Shown: positions 41,166 to 53,174 of the stretch, in pieces
How the letters are laid out: each line of letters opens with the position of its first letter
How positions within the stretch are numbered: position 1 is the first letter of the stretch
NCBI GenBank assembly: GCA_029706075.1
Contig: JAINUG010000007.1
Span: 8,061,501-8,125,500, forward strand
Direction: 5' to 3'
From: Aldrovandia affinis
Taxonomy: Eukaryota; Chordata; Actinopteri; Notacanthiformes; Halosauridae
Length of the DNA stretch: 64,000 nucleotides
Translations under genes and position numbers: made by a program
Notes under the pieces: generated by a model
The model's input: only the letters and a program-made list of their open reading frames with translations
The model's database searches: none
Told to the model about the DNA's origin: nothing

Positions 41166-43736
41166 CATGCAGTGCCCCTTTAAAGTCTACACCCCCTCTC
41201 ATGTCACCTTTTGTTGCCTTACAGCCTAAAATTAAAACATATAAAATCAGACTTTTTATACCTTTATTTGCACATTTTAACAACTTCCAAGTGGAAAATG
41301 TTTTTTCAAACATTAACACAAAAAACTAGGATAACTTGGATTGATAAATCCACACCCCGCTTATCATGCCATTTGTAAACCATCTCAGGGGTAACCAATC
41401 ACCTTCTAGATCACACACCAAGCTATTTGGCCTCCACCTGTGTTCAATTGTATGATTCTGATTATACTTCAGAATAAAATTAGCTGTTCCTAGAGGATCC
41501 CACTGCTGGTTAGTGCATGTCAGAGTAAAGAATCCACCATGAGCAACAAGGAGCTTTCAAAATAACATTTTCTATCATTTTGAAAGATGAACACTGTGTA
41601 ATGGAGAACTGTATATATATATTTCATTCTAGGTTTGCTAATAATCACGGTCAAAGTAAAATTGCCAAAGTCTTTTTGTTTGTTTGTGTTTAGCGACCAT
41701 GGTAGGTTGAGCTGTGAGAGTTGTGGATGGTTTGCTGACAGGCCACAGACGGGTGTTACATTGGCTAGTTATGGTCCTGTGAGAACTGCCAGCTGACGGT
41801 GCATACAATTCCTGACCTGTCAGATGCAACCCCTGGCTTGTATTGGTAGCTAGCTGACAATATATATATATATTTTTTTTTATATAAAGAACGTGGATGT
41901 GGGTGCCAAAATTGTTAATATTTAGGTAGTCTTGACAAAAAAATGTTGTTAAAGTTTTGCTAATTTTACTGGTTTGGTAAAAAAAAAAAACGGCTAAATG
42001 GATCGGTTTGAGAGTCAAGTAATATATTTTACAGGGCTATCTGAGTAGATATGCCTAATTTCAGCCAAATAGGCAATGAAACAGCTAAGATAGTAGAATT
42101 CTGTGGATTTGAATGGGGGCCGTTCTCCTAAGCCTTTAAAACCCTAATACTGGAATAGTTGATTCCAGTAGTTTGATGTTGGGATTGAAGGTGTAGAATT
42201 ACACTCACACAACTGATGGAAAGGCTGCTGCATTAGGCCCTGCTGGGTTACAGTGTGGGAGGGTGGAGGCACACCATGCGTAATGCATGCTACCACAGAG
42301 TGCATTTTAAACACACTGTGAATTACACTGAACTAATTAAGTTCAGTAAAGTCGTAGTTTGCAGGTGGAAATGCCAAACCAAGGTTTGGTCGGGAACGTG
42401 TGGAAATTATACTGATGGTATGAAAATACTTTTTTATTAATTCAATTTTGTCTCAAGCCATAATGGATTTTAAGTCAGAGGGGAAACTAAAATAAATATA
42501 TTTTTAATGCCTGAGCTAACAAAAGCTAACCTAAAGCATGCTCTCCATTTTTACGATGGGTACAACCACTGTTAAGGTAATAATGAAAAAGTTTCAAACA
42601 ACTTCCGGCCAGGAAGAGGAAGTAAGTCCATGTTGTCCCCAAGAACAGTGAAGAAGATGGTGATGGAAAAACACCTCATACCTACTATGAAATATGGTAA
42701 TATGGTGGTGGATCATTGATGCTTTGGGGCTGTTTTGCTGCCAGTGGTCCAGGTGCCCTTGTTAAGATCAATGGCTTAATTAATTCCACCATGTACCAGG
42801 ACATATTAGCCCAAAATCTGGTTGCCTCAGGGCTACTGCATGTTCAAAGGACAACAACACGACAGCAACACAACCAGGGCATCAACGCAACCTTTGTGAC
42901 CTACACAGAGGGGGTTTCAGAGGGTGTCAAGTACCAAGCACAAAAATCGAACTCGCAACCGGAGCGCAACCATTCACATAGATGTTGCGCATCATTGATT
43001 GGTTGGTTAGCGAATGGAGGCGGAGCTGTCAACAATTCACAGGTCATCAAGCTAATAGCTAGCAATATAGATAGCTAGCATCATTTGTTGAACACGGTAT
43101 AAAATGAACCAGCTTCAGGAAAGATTAGCTGAAGAAGTTTGAAGGTGTTTCCCTACTTTCATGAAAACTTTATCGACCTTGTTCATTACATTGACATGTA
43201 GTGTACAGAAGTGCAAGTACACCATGTTGCATAGGCTGCACATAGCCTTTGGAGACTTATAAATTGCAGAATGCTCACAACATTGTTGCATTGCCCTGAG
43301 CCATAGGTAGACCTTCCAACAAGACAATGACCCCAAACATACCTCAAAGTCAAAACAGAAATGGTTCTTAAACCCTATCGAAACATGTGGTCTGATTTGA
43401 AGAGGGTAGTCCATAGGCGCAAACATAAGGATATCAAGGATCATGAAAGGTTCTGCATGGAGGAATGATCCAAGATCCCTCCATATATGTTCTTCAAGCT
43501 TATTAGACATTATAGAAATAGGTTCAGTGCAGTTATCCTTGCCAGGTGAGGCTGCAGCAAGTACTAAAAACAGGGGTTATTTGCCAATAATTGTGAAATG
43601 CCATTTTGTTTGATTCCATTGAATCATTAATAAATGAAAATACAGTATTTTCCACATATTAGTAATAGTGTTATTTGTTTTCTACTGTCTTTTTTGCTCA
43701 TTTTCATCAAGGGTGTCAATAATTCTGCACCTGACT
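41166..43736 (+). mobile_element. Tc1-K region: decayed Tc1 sequence with insertions
   Basis: The left part 41166-41600 (agtgcccctttaaagtctac; leader ending atgagcaacaaggagctttc at ~41540) is the 5' third of a Tc1. 42540-42860 continues with transposase pieces (LPSGQ-like hook, then MLWGCFAASGPGALVKINGL at 42716). 43310-43560 continues after an insertion (QQDNDPKHTSKSKQKWFL near 43320, then NPIE-like residues). The right end tcatcaagggtgtcaataat, then tctgcacctgactgta, reaches about 43736. The unlike ends suggest either heavy decay or two overlapping elements. 41610-42540 is unassigned. Confidence 0.7.
42875..43298. mobile_element. hAT-like MITE inside Tc1-K
   Basis: cagggcatcaacgcaacctt (42875) and the inverted right end, ttgcattgccctg (43298), form short inverted repeats starting CAGGGC, a hAT pattern. 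The segment exactly interrupts the Tc1-K transposase between the GLLHVQ region and the QQDNDPKH block. Non-coding. Target duplication not recognisable. Confidence 0.55.
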
Positions 43737-43761
43737 GTATCTGGCACCTTGTTGCTCTTAA

Positions 43762-43765
<4 letters not shown>

Positions 43766-43804
<39 letters not shown>
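43766..43804. repeat. (TA)n microsatellite
   Basis: Pure TA run directly joined to the left end of Tc1-L. Confidence 0.97.
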
Positions 43805-43807
<3 letters not shown>

Positions 43808-45344
43808 CTCTGGAAAAAATGACGAGACCACTGCAAAATGATCAGTTTCTCTGGTTTTACTAAATTATTTATAGGTATGTGTTTGAGTAAAAATGAACAT
43901 TTTTGTTTTATTCTATAAACTACTGACAACATTTCTCCCAAATTCCAAATACAAATATTGTCAGTTAGATCATTTATTTGCAGAAAATGACAACTGGCCA
44001 AAATAACAAAATAATAAAATAGATGCAGTGTTTTCAAAAATCAATATTTGGTGGAATAACCTTGATTTGCAATCACAGTTTTCATACGTCTTGGCATGCT
44101 CTCCACCAGTCTTTCACATGGGTGTTGGGTGACTTTATGTCACTCCTGGCACAAATATTCAAACAGCTCAGCTTTGTTTGATGGCTTGTGACCATCCATC
44201 TTCCTCTTGATCACATTCCAGAGGTTTTCAATGGGGTTCAGGTCTGGAGATTGGGCTGGCCATGACAGGGTCTTGACCTGGTGGTCCTCCATCCATACCT
44301 TGATTGACCTGGCTGTGTGGCATGGAGCATTGTCCTGCTGGAAAAACCAATCCTCAGAGTTGGGGAACATTGTCAGAGCAGAAGGAAGCAAGTTTTCTTC
44401 CAGGATAACCTTGATTCATGCGTCCTTCACAAAGACAAATCTGCCCGATTCCAGCCTTGGTGAAGCACTCCCAGATCATCACCGATCCTCCACCAAATTT
44501 CACAGTGGGTGCGAGACACTGGCTTGTAGACCTCTCCAGGTCTCCATCTAACCATTAGATGACCAGGTGTTAGGCAAAGCTGAAAATTGGACTCATCAGA
44601 GAAGATGACCTTACTCCAGTCCTCTACGGTCCAATCCTTGTGGTCTTTTGCAAACCTCAGCCTGGCTCTTCTTTGCTTCTCATTGATGAAGGGCTTTTTT
44701 CTAGCTTTGCACGACTTCAGCCCTGCCCCTGTTTTGAACCGTCCTCGCCGTGCACTTCACCCCAGCTGCCGTTTGCCATTCTTTTTGTAGTTCACTTGGT
44801 GTCATCCTACGGTTGTTGAGTGACATTAGAATGAGTTGGCGGTCATCCCGGTCAGTAGAGAGACGTTTTCACCCTCTGCCGGTCTGTAGCTTTGTTGTCC
44901 CCAATGTCTGCTGCTTGAACTTGTTCTTATGAACCGCCGTCTTTGAAATTTGAAGGATAGAAGCAACCTTACGCTCATTGTATCCCTCTGCCAGTAAAGC
45001 CAGAATTTAACCCTTCTTTTCCTCACTCAAAACCTTTCTTTTCAACTCTTTTAGCATCAATAGTCAATAGTTATTTTTTTATTCCAATTACTCTTGAGGT
45101 ACTACTAGCACTGTTTTTTTTCCATCCAGCTGGTCCTATTGCAAGAGGATAGTGATGACCACAGCAGTGTTTTTTATACTTTTTCTCGTTAAATAAGATT
45201 TGATTCAGGTGATCACCTAATCAGTACTTCATTAAGTAGAATGAGGTGTGCTTGTGTTGGAATTCAACAGACACAATGGAACGGCTGCCATACATGCTGA
45301 TTTAAGAAAAATTTGGAGTGGTCTCTAAACATTTTCCAGAGCTG
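43805..45344 (-). mobile_element. Tc1-L transposon
   Basis: Ends cagctctggaaaaaatgacg (43805) and inverted attttccagagctg (45344) with TA outside both. Length 1.54 kb. Both inverted repeats are present, although the transposase is decayed. Confidence 0.92.
44140..45060 (-). pseudogene. Tc1-L transposase pseudogene
   Basis: Minus strand. The C-terminal third is clean: WFFQQDNAPCHTARSIKVWM (second Asp) and [20 protein letters not shown] (Glu), 44140-44391. Upstream, VKFGGGSVMIWECFTKAG (44440-44510) is in frame 2 relative to it. The N-terminal part has multiple frame changes and stops, with recognisable SKEEPG- and GEVHGEDG-type hook fragments. First Asp block (RTGVRSSSLMS in a shifted frame) near 44590. 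Confidence 0.85.
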
Positions 45345-45366
45345 TATATATATATACATACATATA

Positions 45367-46971
45367 CAGTGGGGAGAACAAGTATTTGATACACTGCCGA
45401 TTTTGCAGGTTTTCCCACTTACAAAGAATGTAGAGGTCTGTAATTTTTATCATAGGTACACTTCAACTGTGAGAGACAGAATCTAAAACAAAAATCCAGA
45501 AAATCACATTGTATGATTTCTAAGTAATTAATTTGCATTTTATTGCATGAAATAAGTATTTGATACATCAGAAAAACAGAACTTAATATTTGGTACAGAA
45601 ACCTTTGTTTGCAATTACAGAGATCAGACGTTTCCTGTAGTTCTTGACCAGGTTTGCACACACTGCAGCAGGGATTTTGGCCCACTCCTCCATACAGATC
45701 TTCTCCAGATCCTTCTGGTTTCGGGGCTGTCGCTGGGCAACACGGACTTTCAGCTCCCTCCAAAGATTTTCTATTGGGTTCAGGTCTGAGACTGGCTAGG
45801 CCACTCCAGGACCTTGAGATGCTTTCTACGGAGCCACTCCTTAGTTGCCCTGGCTGTGTGTTTCGGGTCGTTGTCATGCTGGAAGACCCAGCCACGACCC
45901 ATCTTCAATGCTCTTATTGAGGGAAGGAGGTTGTTGGCCAAGATCTCGCGATACATGGCCCCATCCATCCTCCCTCAATACGGTGCATTTGTCCTGTCCC
46001 CTTTGCAGAAAAGCATCCCCAAAGAATGATGTTTCCACTTCCATGCTTCACGGTTGGGATGGTGTTCTTGGGGTTGTACTCATCCTTCTTCTTCCTCCAA
46101 ACACGGCGAGTGGAGTTTATACCAAAAAGCTCTATTTTGGTCTCATCAGACCACATGACCTTCTCCCATTCCTCCTCTGGATCATCCAGATGGTCATTGG
46201 CAAACCTCAGACGGGCCTGGACATGCGCTGGCTTGAGCAGGGGGACCTTGCGTGCGCTGCAGGATTTTAATCCATGACGGCGTAGTGTGTTACTAATGGT
46301 TTTCTTTGAGACTGTGGTCCCAGCTCTCTTCAGGTCATTGACCAGGTCCTGCCGTGTAGTTCTGGGCTGATCCCTCACCTTTCTCATGATCATTGATGCC
46401 CCACGAGGTGAGATCTTGCATGGAGCCCCAGACCGAGGGAGATTGACCGTCATCTTAAACTTCTTCCATTTTCTAATAATTGCGCCAACAGTTGTTGCCT
46501 TCTCACCAAGCTGCTTGCCTATTGTCCTGTAGCCCATCCCAGCCTTGTGCAGGTCTACAATTTTGTCCCTGATGTCCTTAGACAGCTCTTTGGTCTTGCC
46601 CATTGTGGAGAGGTTGGAGTCTGATTGATTGAGTGTGTGGAGAGGTGTCTTTTATACAGGTAATGAGTTCAAACAGGTGCAGTTAATACAGGTAATGAGT
46701 GGAGAATAGGAGGGCTTCTTAAAGAAAAACTAACAGGTCTGTGAGAGCCGGAATTCTTACTGGTTGGTAGGTGATCAAATACTTATTTCATGCAATAAAA
46801 TGCAAATTAATTATTTAAAAATCATACAATGTGATTTTCTGGATTTTTGTTTTAGATTCCGTCTCTCACAGTTGAAGTGTACCTATGATAAAAATTACAG
46901 ACCTCTACATGCTTTGTAAGTGGGAAAACCTGCAAAATCGGCAGTGTATCAAATACTTGTTCTCCCCACTG
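45367..46971 (-). mobile_element. Tc1-M, complete and young Tc1-like transposon
   Basis: 1,605 bp. Inverted repeats of about 198 bp start cagtggggagaacaagtatt at both ends and differ at only about four positions by eye (about 98% identical). TA at 45365-45366 and 46972-46973. Encodes an almost whole transposase on the minus strand. By arm identity it is the most recently mobile element in the window. Confidence 0.95.
45598..46603 (-). pseudogene. Tc1-M transposase, almost intact
   Basis: Starts [20 protein letters not shown] at 46603. First [23 protein letters not shown]. Hook: [12 protein letters not shown]. Second [23 protein letters not shown]. Catalytic Asp 1: [30 protein letters not shown]; Asp 2: [18 protein letters not shown]; Glu: from [11 protein letters not shown]-equivalent codons at about 45770-45800. 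Two frameshifts: near 45965 (after GQMHRIEGG, resuming [10 protein letters not shown]) and near 45790 (after LEWPSQS). The C terminus then reads through [20 protein letters not shown]-type codons to about 45598 in the third frame. No in-frame stops apart from these shifts were seen. Confidence 0.9.
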
Positions 46972-46973
46972 TA

Positions 46974-46976
46974 TAT

Positions 46977-47012
<36 letters not shown>
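46974..47012. repeat. (TA)n microsatellite
   Basis: TA repeat between Tc1-M and the next DNA element. Confidence 0.95.
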
Positions 47013-47015
<3 letters not shown>

Positions 47016-47980
47016 TGGCGGGCCGTGCATTTCACACCTAGGCCTTCAGTAGTGCTCCGTCTGAATCAATCCACCCCTCAATAACTATTTTATGGCTATA
47101 AAAACCATCTTATTATGCAGAAATGCAGTATAAAGAGCCGTTGCATCGCAGATAGATAACTCGTGTAGCCAGAATAAATGCCTTTACTGAAGAAACAAAC
47201 CCAGTGTGGCTCCAAACACCATGTCGATCAGTGGCAAATAACAAGCACTCCCAGCAATACAATTTGCAGTGTTCCTCGGAGCCTGTGAGCCAGGGGTACC
47301 GCTCGTAGTTAGTGGACTGAAAGTGGCGGACAGATCCTTTTCCCGGTTGTGACAGGCTTGCTAGCTTCGGAGTTGCCCGACCTTTTTTAACGATGTCCAG
47401 CTTTTCTTAAAAAGTCCGTCTTGAAAATGGCTTTGACAATAAATCTGCAACTAAATCCATTTCTTCTCCTCCTTTAGCCATTGTGGGTTGACAAAACAGC
47501 TATTAAATCAACACAACTATATTTTTGCTCGTGCAGCTCGCTACAGATGCAGTTTGCTAGCTCTGGCTAGTACACTCTCTGACTATCCAATCAAAGGGTG
47601 TGAATACGCTGACGTTACCGTACGCCTGCTAGAGGGCCTTGGTGTTGCCAACTCAAAATCTGATTGGTTGAAGCAACAGTTTGATCGACACTTATTTTAT
47701 GCTACAGGGCCCGCAGAACTGATTGTGAAGGCCTCCAGGCAGATTTATTTGACCCTGGCAACAAATGATGGCTGAAATGTGATTGGTTAAATGCTTTAAT
47801 ATGAAAATACACGTCTGGAAGCAGCGCAACCAGGGGAAAAGCTATGAAAGGAAGCGGACATACCATTTGGAATTATTTAATAAGTATTCATGGATAAAAT
47901 ATAATTAACATCAGTCTGTGATTCAGATATTTTTTAGGCCAGCAGAGAAGGCCTTGCAGATTTTATGGCCCCTTTGTAAA
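47013..47980. mobile_element. Putative non-autonomous DNA transposon
   Basis: The left end cagtggcgggccgtgcattt, followed by cacacctaggccttcag, looks like a DNA-transposon terminus, and a weak inverted counterpart (ttttaggccagcagagaagg, then cct) occurs near 47930-47960. The interior has repeated gattggttga / gattggttaa phrases. A 95-residue ORF (47488-47775) has no domain I recognise. Superfamily not assigned. Confidence 0.45.
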
Positions 47981-48510
47981 CCAAGGACAATTTTAAATGT
48001 GTGCCTTAGATAAACTTTCCCATTGTCATTAATGGGGATGGGTAATGCTGAGTGACGTGCATTAGGACGAAGGAATAAAAGAGCTGCTCAATTTGTCAAA
48101 GTAGATAATCTCAAGCAGGAAAATGTACAGCCTTTTTTGAGTATTTTCTTTTCTGGTGAAAGTGTAGCCCAAAACCATTTGGAGAAAAAAAAGCATTGAA
48201 AAGAAAATCAGAAAAAATCTAATTTATTTCACTGTCTATTGTGTCTTGGCTAAATACATGTAAAAAAAATAATAATAATAATTTTGGACCCACTGGCATG
48301 CTCTGAAAAATTAGTCACACCTCCGTCAAAATAGCCAGGAGGCATGCCGGATCTCTTGTCTGAATTTTAGAATATTTTATCTAATGAGACTTAATTTATC
48401 TGGAATAATCCTGAATCCACTTTTATAATATCCTGTTGATTCTTGTTCTCAATCATTTTCTCTGTGGTCTTGGATAACAAGGACATAAAAGACCACAAGG
48501 GTTGTTCTTT
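47981..48510. other. ELP4 intron, nothing recognised
   Basis: AT-rich intron. No gene or named repeat. Confidence 0.4.
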
Positions 48511-48527
48511 CAGAAATAAAGCCCAAA

Positions 48528-48896
48528 CGCCTCCCGCATGGCCCAGTGGTTACAATGTTCGACGCTGGCCACGGAGACCAGGGTTCAATTCCCCGTCTCG
48601 CCAGAGTTGGCTCTGGCCGGGAGCGCCACCAGGGGCAGCGATTGGCTGTCCGCCCCAGGGAGGGGGGAGGGAAGCCGACATGACGTTTTCTGCGCATAAG
48701 AGTGGCCCTATAGTACCGGGTTACGGTCAACACTTGGCGAGTGCCGTCTCGGAAGAGGCGTCAGGTCGCCTTCATCACTATTGGTCGCAGGACTACGGCA
48801 GCAAAATCACCTTACTAGGGGGAGATTGACATAGAAATAGCGGGTCTAATTGGCTGCCAAATTGTGAGAAAAATCTGAAACAAAAATGATAAAAAT
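48528..48896 (+). mobile_element. tRNA-derived SINE, copy 1
   Basis: 369 bp between perfect aaataaagcccaaa duplications (48514-48527, 48897-48910). The head carries pol III promoter boxes: A box TGGCCCAGTGG at 48539-48549 and B box GGTTCAATTCC at 48582-48592, spaced as in a tRNA. The body (agcgattggctgtccgcccc, cactattggtcgcaggacta) and A-rich tail (aaaaatgataaaaataaat) follow. The same family as the copy at 55843. The family name is unknown to me. Confidence 0.92.
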
Positions 48897-48910
48897 AAAT
48901 AAAGCCCAAA

Positions 48911-49439
48911 TAAATTTAATTAAATGCATATATCAGCTTTGTAAGGGCCTTAATGCATATTAATCACAGTTGTGAGGTAAATTACATATAATTGCTTCAG
49001 GAACAGCCCTAGGTGTTCTTTAAAGGTTCCTGAACATGTCTTGAATACATAATATATTTTACATTGTTTAGATGGGACCGTAAGGAAGACAAGTTATTTT
49101 GTTAGATCATTGTTATTATTTGCTTAACAAAGTTGCGAGAAATTACTCATAAAATAAGATTCTCGGCTGTGGTGTAAAATTGAAATGGTGATTTCTTCCC
49201 TTTAATCTTTCTATTCTACACTATTTCTATAAATAATAATAATAATATTTTTTTATAAAATGCTTCCTTGTTTCTCTTAAACTTTGTACAAATTATATAT
49301 TTATGCAAACTACCCATTAGCATCCTTTTTGGGATATAATGCACAGTATTTACAGATATAACCCTTTTAATGTAAGTTAGGGTAGTGAATATGCTTGAAA
49401 GCCATGTATTTTTCATCAATGTTGTGATGAATATTTAAA
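48911..49439. other. ELP4 intron
   Basis: AT-rich; nothing recognised. Confidence 0.4.
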
Positions 49440-50220
49440 CACTATTTAGTTGTACTGAGCACTTTTAAAGCATCTGTTTTTCTCCTGAGCAGCTATAGAG
49501 AGGGTTTTCCCTAAAACAGGAGTAAGGCATTTCATTGCTTTTGATTATGCCACCAGTGTTAACTAAAACTAGAACCTTTGAGAGTTTTACAGGGTATAGT
49601 GGGAGAAGGAACCACTGATAATGAAAGTACTTCTCCAATTAGAGGCCCTTCTCAGTTAATCACAGGAGACTCTCAGCATTTATGCATTTGCCTAACTTTA
49701 GAAATACCCCCTGAAACCACCATACACGCATCACAAGCCTATAAATTTGAGCCCGGCAATCAAATTAAACTTTTCAGCTCGATTCGGCTCACCGGGCTGC
49801 CAGCCTGATAGTGTTTCGACAGGCCTCCTTGACACTAATAACCACCGAGTTTCCATTCATTTGTGTGCAACATTTCCCAAGCGGTGTTTCATCGGCCCTG
49901 GAAATGATCTATCATGATTGTGTGTAACTAATCTGCCTCGTCCAAAGTCCTTACAATTATTGGAGTTGCATTTGACAGTTCACCTCTCCTTGGCGTGCCT
50001 GTGGTTCCCAAAAGGACAGTGCTGGGGGGGCCCTTTTACCCATACCAAGAGACGTTTTCCCATCCCTCTTGGGGGTGGAGGGGTGGGGTCCTGGGGCGGA
50101 GCATGACGCCTCCCTTTTTTATTTGTTCCTCTTTACTGTCAAACTACTCTGGGTGTCAAAATATTGTCACGTCCATAAGCGTTCGCCCGTTAGGCGAATA
50201 TGATTTGGTTGGCTAACAGG
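49440..50220. promoter_or_regulatory. Candidate conserved non-coding enhancer block 7
   Basis: Long repeat-free block with many homeodomain-type cores: tgattatgccacc (49542), ccaattagaggcc (49637), agttaatcacag (49653), caaattaaac (49760), cactaataacc (49833) and acaattattggag (49950), plus aatgatctatcatgattgtg (49902). It has ordered, low-repeat composition from 49440 to 49980, followed by a GC-rich skirt. One of the two or three strongest enhancer candidates in the window. Function inferred. Confidence 0.55.
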
Positions 50221-50458
50221 GGGGACAGTTGTCAGACAGGGCCTTTAGTGGGGTAGCACATGCTCGTATCGGGCGCTTGGACGTGGTTAGCTTCACAGAT
50301 TATTAGCTGATGATGGTCATAGTTGTTTTCAGGGGAAAGCATGGCGATGCTGAAATATGGTCACACTCATTAGAGCAAAGTGTGCAGGGCTGTGTCTCAC
50401 TTCACTCTGAACATACTAGAGCTGCCTTTTCTTCCTCTCTGGAAATTAGTGCAGGGGA

Positions 50459-50990
50459 CATTTTACATTTACATTTTAAGCATTTAGCAGATTATCCAGA
50501 GCAATTTACAAGATGTGCATTAATACATGGTAGGAACAATCATAGTTTGCGCAAGAGATCAGTGCAGTAATACAGCGATAGACATCATAGTAGGCAGCTG
50601 CATACCATACCTATAACACTGGGAAGGAAAAGGTTAAGAAAAAAAAAAGTATATTATTTTTATTTTTTATTTTTTAAATGAGTAAGCAGGGATACATATA
50701 CAAAAAAGTATTGAACAAGTAGGCGGTTGAACAAGTAGTGGTGATGACAATTGGCTAGATGTACAAAATTCAGTGGTAGTGGAGTGTGAAAAGGTGAGTT
50801 TTGAGTCTCTTGCGGAAGATCGCAAGTGATTCCGCGGTCCTGACTGATTGCGGAAGGTCATTCCACCACCGAGGGGTCAGAACAGAGAAGAGGTGAGACC
50901 ACGAGGAGTGGCTGCCGGGTGCCCGGAGGGATGAGACAGTCAGTTTGCCAGAGTAGGCTCTGTATGCACCAGGAGATCTTTCCTCGGGTT
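50459..50990 (-). mobile_element. L2 LINE 3' end, second copy
   Basis: Same family as 23029-23431: tail aagcatttagcagattatcc, then aattatc-type 3' end. Minus-strand C terminus reads RWCNDLPQSVRTAESLAIFR then KRLKTHLF (50790-50880). The two copies are clearly related but differ at roughly a tenth of positions by eye, and this one extends ~100 bp further 5'. Confidence 0.85.
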
Positions 50991-53003
50991 AGTCTTTTTG
51001 AAGTTACCGAGATAAGGATTAAGCTATAATGTTATAAGTTATAATACCACAATGTAATGGCCTGCAGATTGTTGGACCACTGCATACTTTTGCAGGTGAC
51101 AGGACATTACATAATTTAACATCCAATTATTGTTATTATTAAAATTTTATTTTTTGGTCTCCAGAGGAGACCAAATACTTCAATAACAATATTGAAACGA
51201 TAATTTGTATGCGGAAGAAAACTGAGTATATACAGGCATTCAAACATAACTTTATTTAACATTCAATGCTTGTATGTGCGGTAAGTTTTCAAGTATAAAG
51301 TTTGCAATTTGCGTAAACAAATACAAAAATGTATATATATATGGCTGCCTTTTGTGTCTGCATATCATTTTTTTCTTGCCTCTGTCTCTTTTTTTAAATA
51401 TTCCTTTTCATGATAACTTCTCAAATGATGGAATAGATTAGACGTATCCCATCTGCCATCTGAATCACAGCTTTATTTTTGCCAATTACAAATGATTATT
51501 TTATTATTATACAAATTTCAAGAAAGAAAACAAAAGCTATGAAAATGATCAGATTTGCATGAGGCATTCAATTGGGCAGAGAATATATAATTTGTTCCTC
51601 AAGTGTGCAATAATAGCACATAAGTAAGGACTGATTGTGGACGTGTTCTTTGATCTGATGTCTGAAGACAGGAAGAGGACAACGCTCCCACCGGCCACAG
51701 CCTGTCATGCATTTTTAATCTTTTGGCTCAATCAAAAGCCTCTACTCACGCAATATGTAGGAGCCAAAGAAAATCATTTTTATGTATGTTTAATTAGGTG
51801 TTGTCATCGGTTCATATTTAACACTATGAATCCTCCATGAAGTTACATGATGCATTTTTTAAGGTTCTTATTTAACACACACCCACGTAGCAACATAGAA
51901 CCACATGTTGGTGAGCGCTGTGACCTGAAGTAACTGTTGAATACGTTTGACTGCTGAGATCACTAAGATCACGTATTCAGGGGGAAACAGGGCTTGCGTG
52001 CCGGAGCTTGGGAAAGGGCAGAGCACAGAGCATGTGTAGCAGTGAATATGAGAGGAGGTTTAATGTGGAACCTGAGCAACACGCTCTCCGATACAGCCCA
52101 GCCATCACTCATTGGGGAATAGCCCCCTTCTCTGCCTCCCGTATGCAAAGAGCTCTCAGCTACACAAGAGCTTCATACCACCTCTACTTTCTTTTTCATC
52201 TTATGTCCTTCTGTCTACATCTCTAATAATGTTTTTATTTTTAATAATGTCCTCATTGGTTAATTCGTTTTGTATTTTGTTATGTTTTGTGACTCTTGGG
52301 TAAACCTCTCTATTTAGGTTGAGTGTTTAGTTTATGTTTGGCGAGATTGGCTTTGAAAGCAGCATTTACAGCTCTTCACGCCCTTGTTCACCTGAGCTAA
52401 GATAACTTCCCTAATGCTCTGAGGTTCAGGTGAGCTGTGAGGGAGTGCATGTGAAGCACAGGTGTGAGTGGCGGGGAGGGTGAGGCATTGGAAAAAAATT
52501 TAATGTAAAAATGGAAGGAGGTTGGGCTCTGAAGCAAGTTCCAGGAGGTGTGTCTTGGGCTGCTTCCTGTGGCTCCCAGGTCCATCTGCCAATGATTTGC
52601 CCCACCTCTTCCCCTGACTCCCTCCGTCTGGCTCCTCCTCTCCTCCCCCTCCCCCCACTAACTGCCTGGCCATGATTCCAAAATGGTCTTTCTGTGGGAT
52701 AATTGTCACTGACAGTTGCTCACTCACACCTGTGCCATCCCAGTGTGCACATAGTGCAACACTCAGGTGTTTGGAACTGCCCCCCCCGCCCCTCACAACC
52801 AGGACACAGTGGCTCCTCATCAAGTCCCCACTAAAAAAACACAGTGTTTCCCTGCTTAATACTTCAACCTTTATCAGATTCTAGAAGTAAAACTTAAAAC
52901 TAGAAGTAAAAGGTGATACAGGCAGTCACTTAGTACAGGCAGTTCTGTGAACGTCCACTCTCTGGAAATGATGCCTTGTAAATTGATGCCCGTAGAAGCC
53001 ATA
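50991..53003. other. ELP4 intron, mostly TE-free
   Basis: No gene. AT-rich in 51000-51600 (with gaggagaccaaatacttcaa), more GC and pyrimidine-rich in 52380-52830. Possible conserved patches at 51960-52150 (tgaatatgagaggaggttta) but no strong motif cluster. Confidence 0.4.
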
Positions 53004-53174
53004 ATTGACCCTTCGCTAAACCACGCCCCGAAACGCAGACTGGCCAATCACAGCGCAGTATTTGACAGACTCCGACAGAAGTCCGACGGTTTTTTGCTGC
53101 GCTCCATTGACTTTGACGGAAAAATGTGAGATTTTCTTCATTTTTGAGCTGGTTTTGTGGATTTTTAGCTAATT

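Noticed and set aside
48528-48600. Possible tRNA gene (A and B boxes present)
   Set aside because: No cloverleaf with paired acceptor stem is readable, and the segment is the head of a SINE bounded by target duplications.
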